Assembly: GCA_937926325.1 (NCBI GenBank)
Contig: CALAZQ010000505.1
Coordinates: 1-27,885 of the forward strand
Source: an uncultured Planctomycetaceae bacterium
Lineage (GTDB): Bacteria; Planctomycetota; Planctomycetia; Pirellulales; UBA1268
Reading direction: 5' to 3'
DNA: 27,885 bases
A program made the translations under genes and the position numbers. A model generated the notes under the pieces. That model did not search any database. It was not told the DNA's origin and saw nothing but the letters and a program-made list of their open reading frames with translations. Shown here piece after piece: positions 1 to 9,866 of this stretch (the first letter of the stretch is position 1; each line of letters starts with the position of its first letter).

Positions 1-13
1 CGGTTCGGCTGCG

Positions 14-3000
14 TCATTGAGTCGCCAGCGGCAAACTCGTTGACCGAGCGGAGAACTCAGGGGCATAACGGCTGCGGATGGTGGCAAAGCCGCTGGAGGC
101 CCGGCCCCGGTGGGCGACCCGCAGCGAATACTCGAAAACATGCGTCCCCTCCGGCAGCCGCTCGAAGAAGAGCTGCGTGCTGGCATCGCGGGTCACCTGG
201 TACCAGCCGACGCCGTCGGCCCACTTCCAGCCCGACAGCACATCGACCGGCTCGGTCAGACTGGCGCGGTGATCGGCAAGTTCGAGGAACTCATAGGCGC
301 GGTCGCTGGTCACCACCAGCCGCACCACCAGTTCATCGCCCACGGCCACCGGCCTGTCGGCTGTCACCGGTTCAAGCACCGGCCCGGCCTTGGTGAAGGT
401 CTTCACGAACAGCTCCTTCGTGATCGCCAGCTCTTCCCGGCCGGCGGCCTCGACGTTCTCGATTGAATCGAGGTATTGCCAGTGGACGCCACCGAAGGCC
501 AGCCCGCCACCAGCTGGCTTGCTGAAGCTGACCGCCGCCATCGCCGGCTCAATCTCCCGCCGCACAAAGCGGGTCTCGAAAAAGCCGGTGCCCGCCTCGG
601 GCTCACTCGCCCCAGCCTCGCCCGGCTTGATCGGCTCCCCACCGACGGTCACTGCCAGCTGACTGGTATCGCCGAGCAGGTCGTGACCCCGACCGAGCAG
701 CACGCCAACGGCATCGGCGGTCGCGCGGCTGCCCGGCCAGCGGCTGGTCCGCTTCTGTTGCACCAGCCAGGCCTTCATCGCCTCGACCGATGCCGCGTCG
801 CCGGCCACCTCGTCAAAAGCCTCGATCAACAGTGACTGGGTTTCGATCGGCGCCGCCAGCCAGCTCCACCAGGCCGGATGCCGCTGTCGCCACCACATGC
901 CCTGCCAGTTGGCCTCACCGCGATCAGCGGTCTGCTCGCCCCGCGGGCCACCGACTGCCCGCTGCCGCAGGCTTTCGATGATCGAGCCGGCGGTCTCCCG
1001 CTCGCCATTGCGAACAAGCGCAATCGCCAGCTGGCCCTGGCTGCGGTTGTGCGACAGCTCGGTCCAGCTCTGCCGGCCCACCTTGACGCACCAGGAATGG
1101 GCCTCAGCTGCCGGCCCCTGCAGTGGCACATCCTCAAGAAAGAAGCTGCGGGCATAGAGGGCAAAGACCCCCAACGGCGTCAGCACCGGCTCGGCGGCGA
1201 GAGCTTCGTTGCCGGCCTTGCGGAGTTGAGCAGCCCGCCGCTCGGCCCACTCTTTTTCTTCGATCAGCCGCTTGTCGATCCAGGGCACGGCGGCGATGGC
1301 CGGGGCGACATCGATCGCCACCCCACTGGCCCGCAGCCGACCAAAGCCGGCCACCACGGAGAGCGTGACCGAATCGCAGGAGCGACCACCGGGGAACCAG
1401 GGCCAGCCACCGTCCGGGTTTCTGAGGCTGTTGAGCCGGGCGATCGCGGCGGCAACCTCGTTCTCGACGCGGGTGGCATCGAAGAGCAGGGCAATCCGGG
1501 CCCGCGCCTCACGCTCGTCGGTTGCCTCGCGCACCCAGGGCGTCTCGGCCAATAAGGTTTTGACCAGCTCGGTGTTCTTCTCGAGCGGACTCTCCAGGGC
1601 CTTGGTGCCCCGCCACTGCTCGAAGACCCGCGCGATCCGGGGGTCGGATGCGACCAGATGCCGGGCATAGGCGTTGGCATAGAGCCGGTGAAAGAGTGTG
1701 TCGATGCTCTCGTCAGGCTGCTCCATCAGATAGGGCAGGGCCAGCACGGCATACCAGGCGGGGTTCGAGACCGCCTGCACGACCAGCGACTGGTTTTCAA
1801 TATCCGGGTTTGCAGCCGCTGCCGCGAGTTTGTCGAGGCTGACTTCGCGGGTCTCGCCTCCGCGGACGGTCACCGGAATCGTCTCGGTTACCAGCACCTT
1901 CCGCGGCAGCACCGGCAGCAGGGCCTCTTCGCCGTCGGATAACGGTCGGGCCGAATCGGTCGTGGTGCCGGTGGCCAGATACCGCAGCACATCAGTGCCG
2001 TCGGCAACTGTCACTGGAAAGAAGACCGAGGCCGAGGCACCGGCCGCCAGCTCAAACGCCTGCTCGACCGGGCCGTCGATCAGCCCCGCGCGACTATCGC
2101 CGGTGCGGGCATCAAACAGCGCCAACCGCACCCGGCCCGTGAGCCGGCCGGTCGAGCGGTTGCTCACCTTCACCGGAAACTGCACCACGTCGCCCACCCG
2201 CAGAAACCGTGGAGCCAGCGGCTCGACCATCAGGTCCTTGGCCGCCACGCAGCTGTCAAACAGCGTGCCACTGCGGAGCTGCTCGTCGTGGGCCAAGGCC
2301 TTGAACTGCCAGGTGGTCAGGGTGTCGGGCAGGGTGAACTCAAGCGTGACCGTGCCGCTGTCGTCAGCCACCAGCGCCGGCAGAAAGAAGGCGGTCTCGG
2401 CCAGGTTCCGCCGCGGGGGTGGCGCTGCCGCAGTGGCAGCCGCGGCGGCATCCGGTTCGGCCGGACCGCCCGCCTGTTTCTCGCCCGCTTCGGCCGTGGC
2501 CCGATCGGCCGCCCCCTTCCGCTGCACGGCATTGGCCGCGAGCCCCTCGACCGCAGCGTCTGCTGCCAACTCAGCGGTGGGTGCCGCCATCGCTGCCATC
2601 GGCATCATCCGGCCGCGGCGGACCATCACCCCACCGAGCATGCCGCCAAAGCCACCCTCGAGCGGCGAGCCGAACGGCGGCCGCAGCCGGTGGTGGGAAA
2701 CAGCGACGCTTTCGTAGTGCCGATCCCATGAGCCGAGAATCTGCCGCAGCTGCTGCTCGGCGTTGGTAAAGCCGAACTGCCGGTGACTGGCCTCGCGGGC
2801 GAAAAGACCGAGGAAGCCCCCCGGCCAGGCATGCGAGGTCAGCGCATCGAGCGACTGGTCATAGAGGGTCGCCACCATCTCAGCGACAGCGGGGGCCGCC
2901 GGCCCAGCCAGCGGATCGGCCACGGTCTTGATCGTCGCCCGCCAAACCTCCTTGGTGGCCGGCTCAAGCTTGCGGGTGAACTGCTGCCATTCGACCGCAA

Positions 3001-6000
3001 GCTGTTTGTTGGTCCAGGGTACGTCGACCGTTCGTGACGCCTGATGGAGCCGGCCGTCGCGGACCATCCAAGCCCGCACGGTCACGCCGCCGCGATGGGC
3101 ATCGGTCAACGTCAGGCTGACCGGTGTCTGGGTGCGGTTGGGCTCAGTCCAGAACCGTTTGAGCAGCTTGCCATCTTTGACCAGTTCGATGAGCATCCGG
3201 CCCTGGTCATAACCCGTACCGGCAAGGGCCAGCAGTTCGCCTTGCACCTCGACCGTATCGGCCTTGGTCCGCAGCACGAAGGCCCGCTTGATGGCGTAGG
3301 TCGTCGCGGCGGGATCCACCACTTCAATCAGTCGGGTTGCCTTCACAGCCGGGCGGCCAGCCGTGCCGGGCACGGTGAACGTCGCCCGATAGATGCCGGC
3401 CGGCAAGGTCACGGTCGCCACCACCTTGCCAGTGGCAGCGTCGGTCGTGTTGTCGGCAGCAAAAACCTGCTCGCCATCGGCCCAGGTCTCAGGCTTGGCC
3501 GGGTCGGGCTCGGGACGATCGGGCTGCCCGGCCCCGCCACCCTGTCGCAGCACTGGGGTGGGATAGGGCACCGGCCGGCCCCCGAGGCTACCCCGGCTGA
3601 CCTCAGCTGGCTGCACCAGCCGGGTCACTTGCAGCCGACCGGTCGCCCCCCGGGGCTCACCGTCGAGCGAACTGGTGCTGATGGTCAACGGGACGCGGGC
3701 GGGCCCGTCGGGCAACACCGCCTGCCAGTCGGCCGCCTCGATGCCCGCCTCGAGATCGGTGTAGCCAGCCGAGACCCGGCGGTCGGCCGACCGGGTCTCG
3801 CCGCCGGTGTCGGTGACATCGGCCGTGATGGCAAACGTGAAAACCGGCAGTGACTCCTCCGGCACGCTGCGGTCGGGCACAGCGGGGAAGGTCACCGTGA
3901 AGCTGCCGTCGGCATCGGTGGTGGCCGTGCCGCGGGCGATCCGCCGGCTGCCACTGTCGAAGGGCAGCCAGGGAAAAGCCCAGCGGCACCAGATCGGAAA
4001 CCGCATCTGCCGCTCGACCCGCCAGCCAACCTTGGCCCCAGCCACAGCCAGCCCGGTGTAGGTGGTGGCGGTGCCGGTCAGCGAGACCTCACGGCCCAGC
4101 TGCACCGACTCAGTTGGCGCGGCGAGCTCGACCTTGAACTTCGGCCGTTTGTATTCCTCGACCCGAATCGTTGTTGAGCCGGAGCCACCACTACCTCGGG
4201 CCTGCACCGACCAGCGGCCGGGCAGGGAGCCGGTCGGAATCGGAAAGCTGCCGTGGCAGGAGCCGAACCGGTTGGTCGTCAGCGACAGCTTTGCCAGCTC
4301 ACGGCCGTTGGCATCTCGCAGCATGACTTCAACAGCCGAGCGTTCGATTGCCTTGGCACTGCGGCCATCGGCAGCCCGCTCGAGCAGCACACCCTTGAAC
4401 TGCACCAGCTGTCCTGGCCGGTAGATGCCGCGGTCGGTCATCAGCACGAGCGATCGCTGCGGTCGCCGCGTCTGATTGTGCTGCCAGAGATTGAGCGGCT
4501 CACTCAGCATTGTCTGCTGTTTACCGGCCATGTCGGCCGTGGCAACCAGCACCGCCTGCACGCCCTGGTCGCCGGCGAGATCAAAGCGGCCCTCAGCGTC
4601 GGTGGTCGCGGTGCCGGCCTTGGTGAACGCTGGTGGCCGCCCCTGCCGCTGTCGCTGCCAGACGGTCACCGTCGCTCCGGCCAGCGGCTCGCCGCTGGCG
4701 GTATCGACCACATAGCCGGTGTGCCGGGCCTGGGGGCGAGGATGATCGGTCACCGTCACGATGGCCAGCCGGCTGACCCAGACAAGGGTGGCGGCCACGA
4801 CGTTGTCGCGGTCGGTGAAATCCTTTCGATGGCTGGCCAGCAGCCAGTAGGCCCCTGGAGCGAGTTCTGCAGCATCAAAGGCAGCTGCCACCGGTAGTTC
4901 ATGGTGGGCCTGCCGATAGTCAGCGGTCGCCGGCAGATCGACGGCAAAGGTTTTTACTGCTGGCAGGGCGAGAATCTTCTGGCGGTCCTCGGCATCCAGC
5001 CAGGCCCCGGAGGGCTTGCCGGCGGCCAGGCGTTCCTCCCAGTCAGCCTTCGCCAGCCGCAGGTGCACCCGCGCAAGGTTGCGATAGCTGATGCTGACGT
5101 CCGGCCAGGGGGCGGCCCAGGCCCGCTCGGCCGACAGCGACAGTTCTTTGGCCTCGATCTGGGCGACGAGGTTGCGGCACTGCTTGCCGCCAACGCTGGC
5201 AGGATGCGTTTCGATCGCGACCAGTGCTACCTCCCGAGCCTCGGCCGGGTCATCCTCCCGCAGGCTTGAGGCGAGGTGAAAGCGAGCCAGCGCTGACAAC
5301 TCATGGCTGTCCGCTCGTTCAACGAAGGCCCGCAGAGCGGCCTGCAGCGCTTCCTGCGGCTGGGCGTCGGCATCGGCAACTGCTGTGCTCCCAGCCCAGA
5401 GCAGCCGGTCGAGATCGGCGGCCAGAAAGGCGGTGCGGTCGTTGTCGTCCGCATGGAAGGCCAGCAGTTGCTGATAGAGGCTGATGACGGCCAGCAGCGG
5501 TGATTCGGTGTCGGTGACGGGGCTGCCGGCGGCAGTCAGCCTCCAGTCACGAAAGCTGGCCGGGTCACCGAGGGCCGGGCTCGATGCCTCGAGTTCGAAG
5601 GCATCCTCAGGCTCAGCAAGTCCGCGTTCCCCCGTGGTGGCAAAGGCGATGGCATCGTGGACCACCACATCCCAGACGGTCGGCCGATAGGCCGCCCCCA
5701 TCGTGCCCGACTCGATGAGCATCGCCCAGTCACCGACCGGCAGTTGCTTGAGCCCCGCCTCAGCCGCGAGTGCGGCGGTGAATCGCTCGCGGATCTCCGT
5801 GACGATCTGCCGCAGGTCCCACGAGGCCATCTCCGCGAGATCGCGATCATCTCGGCCCACTGCCTGCGTCGTCCGCTGGGCGAACCGCCAGCGGTTCGCC
5901 TGGAAGAAGCCCCAGGTCCAGTTGGCCTGAATCGCAGCGAGCACGCCTCGAGCCTCGGCAGGGGCCGCCGCCGTGGCCGCCACCAGGTCGACCAGCCGCT

Positions 6001-6310
6001 GCGGGTCGTCTGCTGGCCGGTCGGCATTGGTCGCGAGTACCCGCGTGGCAATCGCCCGGGCGGCCTCGGCCCAGGCCTGCTCAGCCGCCGCCGCCTGCTC
6101 GACGCCAGCGAGCAGTTCGCTGGCAGTTTTGGGTTTGCCCTCCTTGAGTGCCCGGTCAATTTTCTGCCAGGTTTCGCTTCGGGGACCGGCCGGTTCGGCA
6201 GCAGGGCTTGCATCCATCAGGCTGATTCCTCCCAGCAACGCCACCAGCCAGACCAAGAAACTGCCCGGACAGGCGAGAACGGAACGATACCGCTGCGTGA
6301 AAATATTCAT
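14..6310 (-). CDS. Exported alpha-2-macroglobulin-like protein, thioester motif lost
   Basis: 2098 residues. Seen: an N-terminal signal peptide (basic start, hydrophobic stretch around residues 12-33, small residues near 36-38); a long N-terminal region; a carboxypeptidase-regulatory/MG-like beta module near 520-600; an MG2-type domain near 610-725 with the hallmark DRGIYRPGQ; an Ala/Gly/Pro-rich low-complexity linker just before 1290; an A2M (MG7-like) domain near 1297-1390 starting ETAFFLP; an alpha/alpha toroid (thioester-domain-like) near 1490-1850 with GGWPWFPGGR; and a C-terminal MG domain near 1940-2070. Where thioester-bearing relatives read YECSEQ after YLMEYP, this protein reads YLMEQPDESIDT, so residues 1535-1538 are SIDT and both the thioester Cys and Gln are missing. 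Family knowledge: bacterial macroglobulins trap or inhibit proteases in the periplasm. Covalent trapping is inferred to be absent here. Start: ATG at 6310 with AGGA seven bases upstream. It is divergent from the DUF1549 gene. The family call is secure; the role is not. Confidence 0.93.
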   Translation of the reverse strand: MNIFTQRYRSVLACPGSFLVWLVALLGGISLMDASPAAEPAGPRSETWQKIDRALKEGKPKTASELLAGVEQAAAAEQAWAEAARAIATRVLATNADRPADDPQRLVDLVAATAAAPAEARGVLAAIQANWTWGFFQANRWRFAQRTTQAVGRDDRDLAEMASWDLRQIVTEIRERFTAALAAEAGLKQLPVGDWAMLIESGTMGAAYRPTVWDVVVHDAIAFATTGERGLAEPEDAFELEASSPALGDPASFRDWRLTAAGSPVTDTESPLLAVISLYQQLLAFHADDNDRTAFLAADLDRLLWAGSTAVADADAQPQEALQAALRAFVERADSHELSALARFHLASSLREDDPAEAREVALVAIETHPASVGGKQCRNLVAQIEAKELSLSAERAWAAPWPDVSISYRNLARVHLRLAKADWEERLAAGKPSGAWLDAEDRQKILALPAVKTFAVDLPATADYRQAHHELPVAAAFDAAELAPGAYWLLASHRKDFTDRDNVVAATLVWVSRLAIVTVTDHPRPQARHTGYVVDTASGEPLAGATVTVWQRQRQGRPPAFTKAGTATTDAEGRFDLAGDQGVQAVLVATADMAGKQQTMLSEPLNLWQHNQTRRPQRSLVLMTDRGIYRPGQLVQFKGVLLERAADGRSAKAIERSAVEVMLRDANGRELAKLSLTTNRFGSCHGSFPIPTGSLPGRWSVQARGSGGSGSTTIRVEEYKRPKFKVELAAPTESVQLGREVSLTGTATTYTGLAVAGAKVGWRVERQMRFPIWCRWAFPWLPFDSGSRRIARGTATTDADGSFTVTFPAVPDRSVPEESLPVFTFAITADVTDTGGETRSADRRVSAGYTDLEAGIEAADWQAVLPDGPARVPLTISTSSLDGEPRGATGRLQVTRLVQPAEVSRGSLGGRPVPYPTPVLRQGGGAGQPDRPEPDPAKPETWADGEQVFAADNTTDAATGKVVATVTLPAGIYRATFTVPGTAGRPAVKATRLIEVVDPAATTYAIKRAFVLRTKADTVEVQGELLALAGTGYDQGRMLIELVKDGKLLKRFWTEPNRTQTPVSLTLTDAHRGGVTVRAWMVRDGRLHQASRTVDVPWTNKQLAVEWQQFTRKLEPATKEVWRATIKTVADPLAGPAAPAVAEMVATLYDQSLDALTSHAWPGGFLGLFAREASHRQFGFTNAEQQLRQILGSWDRHYESVAVSHHRLRPPFGSPLEGGFGGMLGGVMVRRGRMMPMAAMAAPTAELAADAAVEGLAANAVQRKGAADRATAEAGEKQAGGPAEPDAAAAATAAAPPPRRNLAETAFFLPALVADDSGTVTLEFTLPDTLTTWQFKALAHDEQLRSGTLFDSCVAAKDLMVEPLAPRFLRVGDVVQFPVKVSNRSTGRLTGRVRLALFDARTGDSRAGLIDGPVEQAFELAAGASASVFFPVTVADGTDVLRYLATGTTTDSARPLSDGEEALLPVLPRKVLVTETIPVTVRGGETREVSLDKLAAAAANPDIENQSLVVQAVSNPAWYAVLALPYLMEQPDESIDTLFHRLYANAYARHLVASDPRIARVFEQWRGTKALESPLEKNTELVKTLLAETPWVREATDEREARARIALLFDATRVENEVAAAIARLNSLRNPDGGWPWFPGGRSCDSVTLSVVAGFGRLRASGVAIDVAPAIAAVPWIDKRLIEEKEWAERRAAQLRKAGNEALAAEPVLTPLGVFALYARSFFLEDVPLQGPAAEAHSWCVKVGRQSWTELSHNRSQGQLAIALVRNGERETAGSIIESLRQRAVGGPRGEQTADRGEANWQGMWWRQRHPAWWSWLAAPIETQSLLIEAFDEVAGDAASVEAMKAWLVQQKRTSRWPGSRATADAVGVLLGRGHDLLGDTSQLAVTVGGEPIKPGEAGASEPEAGTGFFETRFVRREIEPAMAAVSFSKPAGGGLAFGGVHWQYLDSIENVEAAGREELAITKELFVKTFTKAGPVLEPVTADRPVAVGDELVVRLVVTSDRAYEFLELADHRASLTEPVDVLSGWKWADGVGWYQVTRDASTQLFFERLPEGTHVFEYSLRVAHRGRASSGFATIRSRYAPEFSARSTSLPLATQ

Positions 6311-6565
6311 GCGAAAATCCTGAGGTTGCCGAAGGTTGAGGTGTCAGCGGAGAGCGGCCGGAGCCGAGAAAAACCCTGTTTAAGCCGCGTTTCGCTACCG
6401 TGCTGACGCGGCCGATTGATTGCCGTTACAAAAAAACGCAGTAGAATTAGAAATAGTTCCCGCCGATCGACCCTCCGACTCTTTCTGGGGGTCCGCGTCG
6501 CTGAGCAGGCCGCTCGGTGACGGCGACGTGGGTGTTCCCAACCAGACTCTTTCGGAGTTGCGTCT
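6311..6565. other. Divergent intergenic region between macroglobulin and DUF1549 genes
   Basis: 255 bases without a gene. It carries the 5' regions of both divergent genes. The only clear motif is an AT-rich patch around 6426-6450 with a sigma-70-like promoter facing right, listed separately. No convincing promoter was identified for the leftward gene. Confidence 0.6.
6420..6447 (+). promoter_or_regulatory. Candidate sigma-70 promoter for the DUF1549/DUF1553 gene
   Basis: TTGCCG at 6420-6425 (-35, 4 of 6 matches), a 16-base spacer containing a run of A, and TAGAAT at 6442-6447 (-10, 5 of 6). It would give a leader of about 110 bases. This is a motif match only, in a locally AT-rich stretch of a GC-rich region. 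Confidence 0.4.
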
Positions 6566-9500
6566 ATGGAACCCTCGCCCGTGCGGCTGTGGTTGCCGCT
6601 GCCTCGCCGCCTTGTTCGCCCACTTGGTTCCGCCATTGCAGGGGTTGGGCTGGCTCTCTGTCAATTCGGGCTGGGCGGACCGGCCCAGGCTGCCGAGTCT
6701 CCTCTTTCCTACAACGAGCACATCCGGCCGATCCTGGTTGAAAATTGTTTCTCCTGCCACGGAGCCGACTCGGCCAGCCGCCAGGCCGACCTGCGGCTCG
6801 ACCGCCGGGACGACGCCGTTGAATACGGGGCGATCGTCCCGGGCGACCCCGACTCAACGGCCATTCTTGATCGGGTCTATTCGGACGACCCCGAAGTGGT
6901 GATGCCGCCGCCGGAAACGAAGAAGACACTTTCGGCGGCGCAGAAAGAGCTGCTCGTCCGCTGGGTCAAAGAAGGGGCTGAGTACGAGCCGCACTGGTCC
7001 TTTATTCCGCCAGCGCGGCCGCCGCTGCCGGAGGTCAAGCGGGCCGACTGGGTTCGCAATCCGATCGACCGGTTTGTGCTGGCCCGGCTGGAGGCTGAAG
7101 GGCTGACCCCGGCAGCCGAGGCCGACCGCCGTACGCTCGCCCGCCGGGTCGCCTATGACCTCACCGGCCTGCCCCCCGATCCGGCACTGGTGGAGGCCTT
7201 CGTGCTCGATCCCCATGCCGATGCCTACGAGCGGCTGGTCGATACCTTGCTGGCCAGCCTCGAATGGGGTGAGCATCGGGGCCGGCACTGGCTCGACTAT
7301 GCCCGCTACGCCGACACCCACGGCATCCACTTCGACAACTACCGCGAAATGTGGACCTATCGGCAGTGGGTGATCAACGCCTTCAACCGCAACATGCCCT
7401 TCGACGAGTTCACCATCTTGCAACTCGCCGGTGACCTCGTTGCTGACCACGGCCCCGACGCCACCCCTGACCAGATCCTCGACAACAAAATTGCCAGCGG
7501 CTTTAACCGCTGCAACATGACAACCAACGAAGGGGGCATCATCGACGAGGAGTACCTCGTGCTCTATGCCCGCGACCGTACCGAGACGACGGCGCAGGTC
7601 TTCATGGGCCTGACGGCCGGCTGTGCCGTCTGCCACGACCACAAGTTCGACCCACTCTCCCAGCGGGAGTTCTACGAACTGTCGGCCTTCTTCAACAACA
7701 CCACCCAGCGGGCCAAAGACGGCAACATCCACGACACGCCGCCGATTCTGCCGGTGCCGCTGGTGGCCGACCGGCCACGGTTCCGGGAACTGCAACAAGA
7801 ATTGCCGGCAGCCCGGCAGGCGGTGGCCGAACGGAAAAAGACGGCCCGACCCGACTTCGAGGCCTGGATCAAGTCGGCGACCGCCGAGAGCATTGCTGCT
7901 GCTTTGCCGCAGGACACGCCGCTGGTGCAGCTGTCCCTTGCCGAAGGTGACGGGACGACCACCCACGCGAGTTTCCTCGGCAAGCAGACCGATCTGCCGC
8001 TGACCAAGACCACCAGCTGGCAGCCCGGGCCCAGTGGCAGCCCGGCAGCCGTGCTCGACGGCCGGGCGGCCGAACTGCCGGGCCGGGCCGACCTTGAGTA
8101 CGACCAGCCCTTCAGCGTCAGCTGCTGGGTCAAAGTGCCGGCGGTCGACTCAAGCTATGCACTCGTTTCGAAAATGGATGAAGCCAACGCCTACCGGGGC
8201 TGGGATGTCTGGGTGCAGGGCCGTCGCGTCGCCATGCACCTGATTCACGCCTGGCCGGAAAATGGCCTGAAGGTGGCGGCCCGCGACCAGCTGAAGGCCA
8301 ACGTCTGGACGTTGGTGACCGTCACCTACGACGGCTCAGGCACCGCCGGTGGCGTCAAAATTTATTACGACGGCAAGCTCCAGCAGAAGCCGCGGGTGGA
8401 GAACAACAAGTTCAAGAAGCAGACGATTCGCAACGAGGTGCCGCTGGTGATCGGGGGCCGCTCGAAGGGGGCAGACGCCCATGCGGTCGGCCTGAGCAGC
8501 TTGACGATCTGGGGCCGCAGCCTGTCGGCGGCCGAGGTCGAGGGGGTTTCCCGGGCCGAGTCGCTCTCTGACATCGTCAAACTCCCGGCGGAAGAACGGC
8601 CCGCCGCGGCCAAGGGGCTTTATGACTGGTGGCTGGGCAGCTTCGACGCTGCCTTCAAGCAGGCGACGAAGCGAGAAGCGAAGCTCGCCGCCGAGGAAGC
8701 GGCGATCAAGAAGCGGGGCACGGTCGCCCATGTGATGCAGGAAAAGCCGGAGATGCCCAAGGCCTTCATCCTTGAGCGGGGCGAGTACGACAGGCGACTC
8801 GACGAAGTCGCCGCCGACACCCCTGAGATGCTGCCGGCATTCCCGGAAGAACTGCCCCGCAACCGGCTGGGGCTGGCCCAGTGGCTGCTGCTGCAGGAGC
8901 ATCCGCTGACGACGCGGGTCACGGTCAACCGTTTCTGGCAGGAGGTGTTCGGCACGGGGCTGGTCCGCACCAGCGGCGATTTCGGCATCACCGGCGAACT
9001 GCCAAGCCACCCCGACCTGCTCGACTGGCTGGCCGTCGAGTTTCGCGAGAGCGGCTGGGACGTGAAGCAGTTGTTTCGGCTCTTCGTCACCAGCGCCAGC
9101 TATCGCCAGGCGGCGACGACCACCCCGGAGAAACTGACAAAGGACCGGGACAACCGGCTCCTCTCCCGCGGGCCGCGATTCCGGATGGATGCCGAGATGG
9201 TCCGTGACACGGCGCTGGCCGCCAGCGGCCTGCTGGTCCGCAAGATCGGTGGTCCGAGCGTGAAGCCCTACCAGCCACCGGGGGTCTGGGCCGCGGTGTC
9301 GATGGGGGGCAACACCAACCGCTACAAGCCCGACAGCGGTGCCGATCTCTACCGCCGCAGCATGTACTGGTTCTGGAAGCGGTCGGCCCCGCCGGCGTCG
9401 ATGGATATTCTCAATGCCCCGTCGCGGGAGGTCTGCACAATCCAGCGAGAGCGGACCAACACGCCGCTGCAGGCGTTGGTCACGCTCAACGACCCGCAGT

Positions 9501-9802
9501 TTGTCGAGGCAGCCCGGGCACTGGCCGACGAGGCCCTGTTCCTCGGGGGCGGCACCGACGATGCCCGCATCGACTTCATCGCCCGCCGCTTGCTCGCCCG
9601 CCCGCTTGAGTCGGCAGAGAAAACAATCGTGAAGCAGTCACTGGCCAAGCTCACCGCCTGGTACCAGGCCCACCCGGACGATGCGAAGGCTGTAATCAGC
9701 GTCGGGGCCTCGCAGCCAGAGCACGACGACGCCGTGCTCCTGGCCAGCTGGACCATGCTCACCAACCAACTGATGAACCTCGACGAGGTGCTCTGCAAAT
9801 AA
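6566..9802 (+). CDS. PSCyt1-DUF1549-LamG-DUF1553 (PSD1) exported protein
   Basis: 1078 residues. Seen: an N-terminal signal peptide; a planctomycete cytochrome C-like domain (PSCyt1) with a CxxCH haem motif at C61, C64, H65 (context ENCFSCHG); a DUF1549 (PSCyt2) domain near 155-365 ending in a second CxxCH at C353, C356, H357 followed by DHKFDP; a LamG/concanavalin-like domain near 510-658; and a DUF1553 (PSD1) domain near 770-1040 containing TRVTVNRFWQEVFGTGLV and the QRERTNTPLQALVTLN block. Family knowledge: this architecture is expanded in Planctomycetota and is usually followed by a DUF1501 gene, as here. The biochemical role is unknown; c-type haem binding and a glycan-binding LamG domain are inferred. 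Start: ATG at 6566 with GGAG about eight bases upstream. Confidence 0.95.
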   Translation: MEPSPVRLWLPLPRRLVRPLGSAIAGVGLALCQFGLGGPAQAAESPLSYNEHIRPILVENCFSCHGADSASRQADLRLDRRDDAVEYGAIVPGDPDSTAILDRVYSDDPEVVMPPPETKKTLSAAQKELLVRWVKEGAEYEPHWSFIPPARPPLPEVKRADWVRNPIDRFVLARLEAEGLTPAAEADRRTLARRVAYDLTGLPPDPALVEAFVLDPHADAYERLVDTLLASLEWGEHRGRHWLDYARYADTHGIHFDNYREMWTYRQWVINAFNRNMPFDEFTILQLAGDLVADHGPDATPDQILDNKIASGFNRCNMTTNEGGIIDEEYLVLYARDRTETTAQVFMGLTAGCAVCHDHKFDPLSQREFYELSAFFNNTTQRAKDGNIHDTPPILPVPLVADRPRFRELQQELPAARQAVAERKKTARPDFEAWIKSATAESIAAALPQDTPLVQLSLAEGDGTTTHASFLGKQTDLPLTKTTSWQPGPSGSPAAVLDGRAAELPGRADLEYDQPFSVSCWVKVPAVDSSYALVSKMDEANAYRGWDVWVQGRRVAMHLIHAWPENGLKVAARDQLKANVWTLVTVTYDGSGTAGGVKIYYDGKLQQKPRVENNKFKKQTIRNEVPLVIGGRSKGADAHAVGLSSLTIWGRSLSAAEVEGVSRAESLSDIVKLPAEERPAAAKGLYDWWLGSFDAAFKQATKREAKLAAEEAAIKKRGTVAHVMQEKPEMPKAFILERGEYDRRLDEVAADTPEMLPAFPEELPRNRLGLAQWLLLQEHPLTTRVTVNRFWQEVFGTGLVRTSGDFGITGELPSHPDLLDWLAVEFRESGWDVKQLFRLFVTSASYRQAATTTPEKLTKDRDNRLLSRGPRFRMDAEMVRDTALAASGLLVRKIGGPSVKPYQPPGVWAAVSMGGNTNRYKPDSGADLYRRSMYWFWKRSAPPASMDILNAPSREVCTIQRERTNTPLQALVTLNDPQFVEAARALADEALFLGGGTDDARIDFIARRLLARPLESAEKTIVKQSLAKLTAWYQAHPDDAKAVISVGASQPEHDDAVLLASWTMLTNQLMNLDEVLCK

Positions 9803-9866
9803 CGCGTGAAAGATGACCGCTCACCAGTAATCCGTAACCAGATTGTTGCATGACTGAGAATGGACC

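Noticed and set aside
1830..2717. 295-residue plus-strand open frame antisense to the macroglobulin
   Set aside because: Ser/Arg/Ala-rich composition typical of the reverse frame of a GC-rich gene; the macroglobulin domains on the other strand are clear.
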